Notes under the pieces: model-generated
What the model was told of the DNA's origin: nothing
What the model saw: only the letters and a program-made list of their open reading frames with translations
Database searches by the model: none
Assembly: GCA_019241805.1 (NCBI GenBank)
Contig: JAFAWL010000068.1
Span: forward strand, 1-11,618
Origin: Actinomycetota bacterium
GTDB taxonomy: Bacteria > Actinomycetota > Actinomycetes > Mycobacteriales > Jatrophihabitantaceae
Length of the DNA stretch: 11,618 nucleotides
Reading direction: 5' to 3'
Shown: positions 1 through 6,084 of the stretch, piece by piece
Layout of the letters: each line of letters begins with the position of its first letter
Numbering within the stretch: position 1 is the first letter of the stretch
Translations under genes and position numbers: made by a program

Positions 1-852
1 GGCGTGATCAGCCCGCACGCCACGGTATTCGCTACGGTGCCGGCCGATTCGGTCGATCCGGCCTCACGTGAGGAACTGCGGCTGTCCGTGGGCTACGCCA
101 TGAGCGACGTGCTGCTGCCCGAGGACATCGGCCGCTCTGCGATGATCACGAAAGTCGCCGCCGCCGTCCGCGAGGCGATGAGTCGGGCTGGAATCACGGA
201 CCCGGCGGATGTGCACTACGTGCAGACCAAGACGCCGCTGCTGACGATCGACACCATTCGCGATGCCAAGAGCCGCGGACACGACGTTTTCACCGAGGAC
301 ACCCTGATCTCGATGGACGTCTCGAACGGCGGGACGGCGCTGGGCGTCGCCGTCGCGCTCGGCGAGATCGAGATGCCGCGCGATGAGGATGTGCTTCGCG
401 ATCGTTCGCTCTACTCTTCGGTGGCCTCGTGCTCGTCGGGCGTCGAACTCGACCGGGCCCAGGTTGTCGTCGTAGGCAACGCTCGCGGCGTCGGCGGCCG
501 CTATCGTGTCGGGCACGGCGTCATGACCGATGCCCTCGATCAGGACGGCATCTGGGACGCGATCCGCAATGCCGGGCTCGACCTGCCCGAGCGACCTCGG
601 TCGGCCGACATCGACGGGCGACTCGTCAACGTCTTCCTGAAATGCGAGGCCAGTCAGGACGGCAAGGTGCGTGGTCGACGCAACGCGATGCTCGACGACT
701 CCGACGTGCACTGGCATCGCCAGATCAAAGCGTGCGTCGGAGGTGTCGCCGCCGCGGTCACCGGCGATCCGGCCGTATTCGTGTCAGTGTCAGCCGCGCA
801 CCAGGGACCCGACGGCGGTGGCCCCGTCGCCGCCATCGTCGATCTCGGCTAA
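1..852 (+). CDS. Ring-opening amidohydrolase (barbiturase / cyanuric acid amidohydrolase family), 5' truncated
   Basis: The frame is open to the window edge, so this is the C-terminal ~283 residues of a protein whose family is usually about 350-370 residues; the first of its three similar domains is largely missing. Counting from the GTG at nt 4, the second domain shows a Lys in VQTKTPLLT (Lys76) and a Ser in SCSSGVELD (144/145). The third shows a Lys in FLKCEAS (213), then GKVRGRRNAM, and a Ser in VSVSAAHQGPDGGGP (263). These Ser-Lys pairs and the Gly-rich C-terminus are the family signature. Members open cyclic amides, either barbiturate (oxidative pyrimidine breakdown) or cyanuric acid (s-triazine breakdown). 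I lean to barbiturase because a uracil-type permease and upp lie nearby, but sequence alone does not settle the substrate. A 182-bp gap separates it from the kinase. Confidence 0.9.
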   Translation, partial: GVISPHATVFATVPADSVDPASREELRLSVGYAMSDVLLPEDIGRSAMITKVAAAVREAMSRAGITDPADVHYVQTKTPLLTIDTIRDAKSRGHDVFTEDTLISMDVSNGGTALGVAVALGEIEMPRDEDVLRDRSLYSSVASCSSGVELDRAQVVVVGNARGVGGRYRVGHGVMTDALDQDGIWDAIRNAGLDLPERPRSADIDGRLVNVFLKCEASQDGKVRGRRNAMLDDSDVHWHRQIKACVGGVAAAVTGDPAVFVSVSAAHQGPDGGGPVAAIVDLG

Positions 853-866
853 GGCGTGGGCAAACT

Positions 867-881
867 TTTGTCCGTGACAAA
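867..881. promoter_or_regulatory. Perfect 6+3+6 inverted repeat, candidate operator
   Basis: TTTGTC-CGT-GACAAA is a perfect inverted repeat 14 bases after the amidohydrolase stop and about 150 bases before the kinase start. Its two-fold symmetry and A/T-rich outer bases resemble a repressor site such as those bound by GntR-type dimers. As RNA it would be a weak hairpin followed by a modest U-rich run (ATATTTCTATT), so a weak terminator for the amidohydrolase is the alternative. Confidence 0.4.
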
Positions 882-893
882 TATTTCTATTCG

Positions 894-933
894 GGCTCGT
901 GCGCTTGGGAAATAATTTCCACCGCAACGAGCC
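894..933. repeat. Nested inverted repeat with central 13-base palindrome
   Basis: Outer arms GGCTCGT (894-900) and ACGAGCC (927-933) are perfect complements. If A926 bulges out, GCG (901-903) extends the stem with CGC (923-925). At the centre is GGAAATAATTTCC (908-920), six complementary bases either side of one A. It could be an RNA hairpin ending the amidohydrolase transcript, although no U run follows, or a DNA site upstream of the kinase promoter. Confidence 0.45.
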
Positions 934-964
934 TATTTCCGGGCCCTAGTGCGACCTGATTCCC

Positions 965-993
965 TTGGCCCCACTTGCCGTTACGTCTATGCT
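965..993 (+). promoter_or_regulatory. Candidate sigma-70-type promoter for the histidine kinase
   Basis: TTGGCC (965-970) and TATGCT (988-993) are separated by 17 bases; each matches 4 of 6 consensus positions. Transcription would start near 1000 and give a leader of about 35 bases before the ATG at 1035. Both palindromic elements of this gap lie just upstream of it. Confidence 0.4.
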
Positions 994-1024
994 CACTCCT
1001 CGAATAGTTTCTCGGTCCGCGCAT

Positions 1025-1029
1025 GAGGA
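1025..1029 (+). promoter_or_regulatory. Ribosome binding site that decides the kinase start
   Basis: GAGGA lies five bases before the ATG at 1035. It overlaps the in-frame ATG at 1023 and so cannot serve that codon. This favours the start at 1035. Confidence 0.6.
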
Positions 1030-1034
1030 ACGTC

Positions 1035-2861
1035 ATGGCCGCCTTGAACAACCAGGGTCCTGCGTCGCGTCCGGCGATCTCGCGGCTGAATGCCGCGCTG
1101 TCTCTCATCGCGCTGCTGACGATCACTATCTTGGTCGCGCTGGCCGTTCTGTGGCCCTGGAACGTGCCCGGCGACCTCATTTTGCTCAACATCTTGAGCA
1201 TAATCGGTCCCGTCAGCTTCATCGGGTGTGGGATTCTCGCCTGGTCGCGACGGCCCAGCAGCGGCGTCGGCGCATTGATGATCTTCGCCGGCTGGACGTT
1301 CATCATCGGTGATCTCGGCGGAGTCGAGTCGACGCCACTGATCGCCATCAGCGATGCGCTGGGCGTCATCGGAGTCGCGGCTATCACCCACCTACTGTTG
1401 GGGTTTCCGTCCGGCCGGCTGCGTAGCACCGCGGCGCGTTGGACCGTCGCCGCCGCCTACTTCGTCGCGCTGGTGCTCCAGATTCCCGTTTACACACTCT
1501 CCGAGACCGGAACGCCGCTGACGATCGCGGTTCGCCCATCGCTGGAAACTATTTTCGGGCACTTGCAGAGTTGGTCGGCGTTGCTGGTCTTCATAGTGGC
1601 GGGAATCATCGCCTTCCGGCGGTGGCGGCAAACCGAGCGGAAGAAGCGGCGAATTCTCGGGCCCTTGTATATCTACACCATCGTGTCGCTGATGTTCTTG
1701 CCCTTCTGGCACCTGTTCATCGCCGGTCCGGCCGTCGACCCGCTCGACGTAGCCGATGCCGAATTTGCTGACATGAGCCTGGTTCCGGTCCTTTTCCTGG
1801 TGGCAATGCTGCGCGGCGGATTCGCCCGCACGACGGCAATCGAGGACCTGGCCCGCCGGCTCGGCGCCGAGGCCAGCTCGCCCGAACAACTGCGAACGGC
1901 CCTGGTGAACACGTTGGGCGACCCGACGATCGAGCTCCTTTACTGGTCGGCGGAGCGGGAGATCTACGTCGATGCTGCTGGATATCCCGCGACAATCGAA
2001 ACGTTCGAGGGCATGGGCCTTCAGGAGATTCACGTCGGATCGCGTCTGGTCGGCGCGTTCACCTACGATGCCACGTACTTTCCGGACCGCTCGGATGCGG
2101 AGTCGACGGCCCGACTCATCGCCGTCGCGGTCGATCGAGATCGCCTCACGGCGGAACTGTTGGCCAACGAACAAACACTACGCCGGTCGCGTTCCCGCAT
2201 CGCCAACGCGGCCCAGAGTGAGCGACGGAGAATCGCTCAACGGCTGCATGACGAGATGCAGGGTCGCCTCGTCGTGTTAGCGCTCAAAGCCCAATTGATA
2301 GCCGAAGCGACGAACATCTCTGCCGAGGACCTGCAGGAGTTGCGCGCCGAAGCCGACGCCACCTCCGAACGCCTACGGGCAATAGTGTCGGACGTGATGC
2401 CGACGCCCTTGATCGAGCGCGGGCTGGCCGCCGCGATCGACGACTTTGTCGATCGTATTCCGATACCGATCGAGGTGAGCTTCGACAGCGACATCGGCTC
2501 GACCCGCCTTCCGCCCGCGATCGAGGACCTCGCCTACTTCATCGTCGCCGAGTCGGTCACGAATTCGCTCAAGTACGGGAAGGCTCGCAGTCGGTCCGTT
2601 CGGGTTCGGGTCGAAGCCGATCAGGTGTTGCTGCATATCGACGACGACGGGATCGGCGGCGCCGGCCAGCGGGTCGGTCATGGACTACGTTCGCTGCTGG
2701 ATCGAGTGGATGCACTGGGAGGTCGGATGACGATCGTCAGCGAACCCAACGCCGGAACGCATGTTGCCGTGGTGCTTCCCAGCCTCCAGTTGGAAGCGGG
2801 CCTCTCCCGACCGATGATGTCCGTTGACACGTCGGCGTGGACAGCCGCCAGGTCGCGCTGA
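1035..2861 (+). CDS. Membrane sensor histidine kinase (NarL/LiaS-type, HisKA_3 and HATPase_c)
   Basis: A 608-residue protein. The first ~250 residues form about eight hydrophobic segments with very short loops, so there is no large external sensor domain. A soluble linker of about 120 residues follows (from AIEDLARRLG), possibly a degenerate GAF-like fold. The dimerisation box SERRRIAQRLHDEMQGRL carries the phospho-accepting His at about residue 405. The ATPase domain has an N box (ESVTNSLKYG, from ~506), a G1 box (DDDGIGG, from ~536) and a G2 box (GHGLRSLLDRVDALGG, from ~551). Family knowledge says such kinases phosphorylate a NarL-type regulator, but none is in this window, so it is an orphan here or its partner lies elsewhere. 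The ATG at 1023 would add four residues; the Shine-Dalgarno site favours 1035. It faces the permease gene, 125 bases away. Confidence 0.92.
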   Translation: MAALNNQGPASRPAISRLNAALSLIALLTITILVALAVLWPWNVPGDLILLNILSIIGPVSFIGCGILAWSRRPSSGVGALMIFAGWTFIIGDLGGVESTPLIAISDALGVIGVAAITHLLLGFPSGRLRSTAARWTVAAAYFVALVLQIPVYTLSETGTPLTIAVRPSLETIFGHLQSWSALLVFIVAGIIAFRRWRQTERKKRRILGPLYIYTIVSLMFLPFWHLFIAGPAVDPLDVADAEFADMSLVPVLFLVAMLRGGFARTTAIEDLARRLGAEASSPEQLRTALVNTLGDPTIELLYWSAEREIYVDAAGYPATIETFEGMGLQEIHVGSRLVGAFTYDATYFPDRSDAESTARLIAVAVDRDRLTAELLANEQTLRRSRSRIANAAQSERRRIAQRLHDEMQGRLVVLALKAQLIAEATNISAEDLQELRAEADATSERLRAIVSDVMPTPLIERGLAAAIDDFVDRIPIPIEVSFDSDIGSTRLPPAIEDLAYFIVAESVTNSLKYGKARSRSVRVRVEADQVLLHIDDDGIGGAGQRVGHGLRSLLDRVDALGGRMTIVSEPNAGTHVAVVLPSLQLEAGLSRPMMSVDTSAWTAARSR

Positions 2862-2986
2862 CGCAGGCGGTGGGTCGGCGCCATCGCGCTGTCGGTGGCC
2901 CTGAGACTCTCCCGGAAGCCACCTGCGTGATCGAGCAGGAACTGATGCCGCCTTCGACCTGTCGACACCTGCGCGCGTCGTGACGC

Positions 2987-4462
2987 CTAGCGCGGGGTGT
3001 CGTTCTCTCGGAATGGCGAGACCTCGCCTTCGGGGGTTTCGACGGAGCCGGTGGAGATCATGGCACCGCCCCGGTAGGCGCGCGTGCCGCCGTCGGGATC
3101 GCGTCCTTGCGGTTCTTCGCGCAGGTGGGCCGGGGCCAGTGGGCGAACGACGTGATACGCGATGATGACGATCAGGGTGCCGGCGGCAATACCGGTGATC
3201 GAGAAGTCCTTAGTGAACTTGATGGCCAGGTTGCCGATGCCGGCGATGATGCCGGCGGCGACCGGCACCAGGTTGATCGGATTGGCGAAATCGACGCGGT
3301 TCTCGATCCAGATCTTGGCACCGAGCAGGCCGATCATCCCGTATAGGACCAAGGTGATCCCGCCGAGCACGCCCCCGGGGGTCGCCGCGACGACCGCGCC
3401 GAACTTCGGACAGAAGCCGAACAAGATCGCCACCACCGCCGCGATGTAGTAGGCGAGCGTGGAATAGACCCGGGTGGCCGCCATGACGCCGATGTTCTCG
3501 GCGTAGGTGGTCGTCGGGGAGCCACCGGCGAAGGACGCGACGACTGTGCCTATGCCATCGCCGATGAACGCCCGACCGAGATAGGGATCGAGGTCGTCGC
3601 CGGTCATCTCCGACACCGCCTTGACGTGCCCGGAGTTTTCGGCCAGCAACGCGATCACGGACGGGATCACCAGCAGGATGAACGACGCTTTGAACTCGGG
3701 CAGGTGCGGTCCGGTGAGATGGCCGAAGGTGGGGCTGATGATGTCCTTGGGCACGCCGATCCAGTGCGCGCTCTTCACGCCGCCCCAGTCGACCCGGTGC
3801 ACGTTGACGCACTTGCCGTTCGTGCACTGGTGTAAGAGCTTGATCTTGTCGGCGATCCACGAGATCACGTATCCGAAGATCAGTGCTAGGAAGATTGCGA
3901 TACGGCTGAAGAAGCCCCGCGCGAGCACCGAGACGGCGATAACGAATGCGGTCGTCATCAGGCCGATCCACTGCTCGGCGGGGAAGTAGGTCGTGGTCGC
4001 CACCGTGGCCAGGTTGAAGCCGATCAACATGACGACCGCGCCCGTGACGACCGGCGGCAGCACGGCCCGCACGTAGTGGGCGCCGCCGAAATGCACGAGT
4101 ACGCCGACGACCGCGAGGATCACTCCCGCGATCAGGATGGCACCGGTGACGTGGGCCGAATCTCCGCCCTGTGCACGGATCGCGGCGACCGCGGCGACGA
4201 ACGAGGCCGAGGTGCCCAGGTAGGACGGTATGCGTCCGTTGACGATCAGAAGGAACAAGATCGTGGCGACGCCGGACATCAGGACGGCCAGGTTGGGGTT
4301 GAGGCCCATGATCGCCGGGAAGACGAAGGTGGCGCCGAACATGGCAACGACGTGCTGCGCGCCTAGACCGGCCATCCGAAGCGACGACAGACGTTCGCCG
4401 GGCCGTACGACCGCGCCCGGCGGCGGGGTCCGCCCGCCGTAGACCAGCTTCCAACCGATCAT
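2987..4462 (-). CDS. Uracil/xanthine permease, NCS2 (NAT) family
   Basis: A 491-residue multi-pass membrane protein that should import a nucleobase by proton symport. Signature residues are present: QH at 36-37 (GAQHVVAMFGAT), PSYLGTSASFV (79-89), ENSGH (275-279, matching the substrate-binding Glu region of UraA) and the NAT motif ENIGVMAATR (322-331). Sequence around these resembles the UraA/uracil branch, but uracil versus xanthine or uric acid cannot be fixed by eye. Two oddities are a hydrophilic loop at ~205-255 with a CTNGKC cysteine pair (213, 218) and a charged C-terminal tail of about 50 residues; the known E. coli UraA is about 429 residues. The start is supported by AAGGGA six bases upstream. 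It is divergent from upp across 205 bases of structured DNA, fitting uptake followed by salvage of uracil. Confidence 0.93.
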   Translation of the reverse strand: MIGWKLVYGGRTPPPGAVVRPGERLSSLRMAGLGAQHVVAMFGATFVFPAIMGLNPNLAVLMSGVATILFLLIVNGRIPSYLGTSASFVAAVAAIRAQGGDSAHVTGAILIAGVILAVVGVLVHFGGAHYVRAVLPPVVTGAVVMLIGFNLATVATTTYFPAEQWIGLMTTAFVIAVSVLARGFFSRIAIFLALIFGYVISWIADKIKLLHQCTNGKCVNVHRVDWGGVKSAHWIGVPKDIISPTFGHLTGPHLPEFKASFILLVIPSVIALLAENSGHVKAVSEMTGDDLDPYLGRAFIGDGIGTVVASFAGGSPTTTYAENIGVMAATRVYSTLAYYIAAVVAILFGFCPKFGAVVAATPGGVLGGITLVLYGMIGLLGAKIWIENRVDFANPINLVPVAAGIIAGIGNLAIKFTKDFSITGIAAGTLIVIIAYHVVRPLAPAHLREEPQGRDPDGGTRAYRGGAMISTGSVETPEGEVSPFRENDTPR

Positions 4463-4500
4463 CGAAGCTCCCTTCGGTGGCTCGCGCGTCGCCGGTGCGA

Positions 4501-4566
4501 GTCCGACCGGCCGGCATCATCGCCTACGGTCCGGACCTCCCGAACCGTAGGGCCGGCCGGACGGGC
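4501..4566. repeat. Large two-part inverted repeat in the permease/upp divergent region
   Basis: Outer arms CCGGCCGGC (4507-4515) and GCCGGCCGG (4552-4560) are perfect complements. Inner arms CCTACGGT (4523-4530) and ACCGTAGG (4544-4551) are also perfect. Only a seven-base left-hand bulge separates the two stems, and the loop is 13 bases. After an A-A mismatch, 4501-4505 and 4562-4566 add five more pairs, one of them G-T. A separate 10-base palindrome GGTCCGGACC occupies 4528-4537. Read leftward, the element lies about 30 bases before the permease ribosome binding site, so it could be a structured leader or a DNA-binding site. Confidence 0.55.
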
Positions 4567-4654
4567 GAACATTGTGCAAATTTGACGAAAACGGCGGGGG
4601 TCGGGGCGACCGGGGAGATCGGTCATGCGTCCGGCGTTGCGGTGGGCGCGAGGC

Positions 4655-4660
4655 TAGGGT
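4655..4660 (+). promoter_or_regulatory. Candidate -10 box for a leaderless upp transcript
   Basis: TAGGGT fits the actinobacterial TAnnnT -10 pattern. It ends seven bases before the GTG at 4668, so transcription would begin at or next to the start codon. No convincing -35 box is visible at the usual spacing. Confidence 0.5.
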
Positions 4661-4667
4661 GTGCACC

Positions 4668-5291
4668 GTGCGGACACTTGTCGTCGACCATCCCATCGTG
4701 CAGTCGCGGCTGACCGTAATGCGCGACAAGGACAGCAGTAATGCCGAATTCCGGGCTGCGCTGCGTGAGCTGGCGACGCTGTTGGTCTACGAGGCCACTC
4801 GCAAGCTGGAGGTGCGCTCGATCCCGGTCGTGACGCCGGTGGGCCCGACCGACGGGACGATGATCGGTAACCCGCCGTTGTTGGTGCCGGTCCTGCGGGC
4901 GGGGCTCGGCATGGCCGAGGCCGCGTTCAACCTCCTACCGGAATCGCAGATGGGCTTCGTCGGGGTCGCCCGGGACGAGCAGACCCACGAACCGAACGCC
5001 TATATGGCCTCGCTGCCGGACTCGCTGGCCGGTCGACCGGTGATCGTCGTCGACCCGATGCTCGCCACCGGCGGATCGCTGCTGCATTGTCTGACGTTGC
5101 TCGCCTCACGCGGGGCCACTGACGTCAGCGTCATCTGCGCGCTGGCCGCTCCGGAAGGAGTGCGGCGGATCGAGGAGAGCGGCCTGGCCGCGCTGATCGT
5201 CACGGCGAGCATCGACGACGGCCTGAACGAGGACGCCTACATCGTGCCGGGCCTCGGCGACGCCGGAGATAGGCAGTTCGGACCGCGGTAG
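4668..5291 (+). CDS. upp: Uracil phosphoribosyltransferase
   Basis: A 207-residue cytoplasmic enzyme that joins uracil to PRPP to give UMP and pyrophosphate, the main pyrimidine base salvage step. Length matches the family (about 208). The PRPP loop DPMLATGGS lies at 129-137 and the uracil-binding C-terminus YIVPGLGDAGDRQFG at 191-205. LVPVLRAGLGM (72-82) and VGVARDEQTHEP (99-110) are also characteristic. The frame stays open upstream to an ATG at 4572, but that extension (Gly/Arg-rich) does not resemble the family. The GTG at 4668 gives the expected RTLVVDHP beginning, as in mycobacterial Upp; a second in-frame GTG lies at 4659. It is divergent from the permease gene, which would supply its substrate. 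A hairpin overlaps its stop codon. Confidence 0.96.
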   Translation: MRTLVVDHPIVQSRLTVMRDKDSSNAEFRAALRELATLLVYEATRKLEVRSIPVVTPVGPTDGTMIGNPPLLVPVLRAGLGMAEAAFNLLPESQMGFVGVARDEQTHEPNAYMASLPDSLAGRPVIVVDPMLATGGSLLHCLTLLASRGATDVSVICALAAPEGVRRIEESGLAALIVTASIDDGLNEDAYIVPGLGDAGDRQFGPR

Positions 5292-5302
5292 CGGGTCCGA
5301 AC
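5276..5302 (+). terminator. Hairpin spanning the upp stop codon
   Basis: GTTCGGACC (5276-5284) and GGTCCGAAC (5294-5302) form a perfect nine-pair stem around a nine-base loop that contains the TAG stop. No U run follows, so at best it is a U-less terminator of the type proposed for actinobacteria, or a 3' mRNA-stabilising element. Confidence 0.5.
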
Positions 5303-5327
5303 AGTGTCGCAGCGGACCGCGGTAGCG
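5279..5327 (+). repeat. 15-bp direct repeat duplicating the upp 3' end
   Basis: CGGACCGCGGTAGCG occurs exactly at 5279-5293, where it encodes the last residues and stop of Upp, and again at 5313-5327 in the intergenic region. The second copy runs into a short GCGATA tandem. The GGTCCG at 5294-5299 can pair with the CGGACC of either copy. Confidence 0.7.
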
Positions 5328-5338
5328 ATAGCGATAGC

Positions 5339-5356
5339 CGTGCTGGCATCAGCACG
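5339..5356 (+). terminator. Second hairpin downstream of upp
   Basis: CGTGCTG-GCAT-CAGCACG is a perfect seven-pair stem with a four-base loop, 34 bases before the next start codon. No U run follows. With the hairpin at the upp stop it could separate upp transcription from the secreted-protein gene. Confidence 0.4.
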
Positions 5357-5389
5357 TATCAGCGACGGGGCAGCTGACTCTGGATCGGG

Positions 5390-6022
5390 GTGCGCTCCCC
5401 TCACCGGCGGCCGTTGATCGGCCTGTTCACGCTGTTGATTCTCGGCACGCTTCTTGGTGCGTTGTTCTCGTCGGCCTGGGCGGACACGGGCGCTCACGCC
5501 CCCGCGAGCGAGCACCGACCGCTCACGACGACGGTCGTTACTGATCTCAAACCGGCCCAGGTCATCTTGTCGGCGACCGAACTGTCGTCCCGACCGATCG
5601 CGCGTCGCGCTGACGGCGCTTGCTTCGCCGCGTCGGCCGTCGCGGCGGGTGCCTATCGCTGCACCGAGGGCCTGACGATCCTGGACCCGTGCTTCGTCGT
5701 GGCATGGGATACCTCGCTGCACTGTGTGATCGCACCGTGGTCTGCGGCCGTGGCCCTGCGAACGAACCCGGCGCTCGACGGCGCGGCCACGACGCCGCCG
5801 AGTGGGGCCGGCGCGCCGTGGGGCGTGCGGCTCGTGTCAGGGGCGCAGTGCGTACTCGCGATCGCGGCGGTACCCGCGGTCGGTGACGAGGGCTTTCCCT
5901 ATGCCTGCGACGACGGGGGATTCATGGCGCTGACGGACGAGGGGCGCGCCGACTATTTGGGACCGCACTCGGCCGGATCGCGGCCCGTCGGGATCGATAT
6001 CGTCTGGACGCTGTTGGCCTAG
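5390..6022 (+). CDS. Secreted six-cysteine protein of unknown function
   Basis: A 210-residue protein I cannot assign to a named family. It begins with a clear Sec signal peptide: basic SPHRRP, a hydrophobic stretch LIGLFTLLILGTLLGALFSS, and a likely cut after AWA (29-31). The mature part has six cysteines (78, 91, 101, 112, 154, 173), an even number compatible with three disulfides outside the cell. Notable strings are YRCTEGLTILDPCF (89-102), WGVRLVSGAQC (144-154) and YACDDGG (171-177). I have the impression of similar strings in other actinobacterial exported proteins, but could not check. The GTG at 5390 is the only start in the frame, which has a stop at 5375; its ribosome binding site is weak. 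It follows upp in the same direction and precedes the DUF72 gene by 62 bases. It is not a lipoprotein: there is no lipobox Cys. Confidence 0.75.
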   Translation: MRSPHRRPLIGLFTLLILGTLLGALFSSAWADTGAHAPASEHRPLTTTVVTDLKPAQVILSATELSSRPIARRADGACFAASAVAAGAYRCTEGLTILDPCFVVAWDTSLHCVIAPWSAAVALRTNPALDGAATTPPSGAGAPWGVRLVSGAQCVLAIAAVPAVGDEGFPYACDDGGFMALTDEGRADYLGPHSAGSRPVGIDIVWTLLA

Positions 6023-6084
6023 CTGGACCCGCTCGGCGCCAATCGCGTGACTGACGGGCCGAAGCGGGGAACAACCAGCGCGAC

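Noticed and set aside
64..717. A minus-strand open frame opposite the amidohydrolase
   Set aside because: Antisense shadow with no domain, signal peptide or ribosome binding site.
2861..2986. Terminator between the convergent kinase and permease genes
   Set aside because: ACGCAGG (2861-2867) and CCTGCGT (2922-2928) are complementary but 54 bases apart, and GCGTC-GT-GACGC (2975-2986) has a two-base loop; neither has a U run, so I do not call a terminator.
3210..4520. A 436-codon minus-strand open frame overlapping the permease in another frame
   Set aside because: The translation is Arg/His/Asp-rich, has no membrane segments or motifs, and lies entirely within the well-supported permease region.
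4501..4566. PyrR-binding attenuator or known riboswitch in the permease leader
   Set aside because: I could not find the conserved PyrR loop or any riboswitch core; only the inverted repeat itself is supported.
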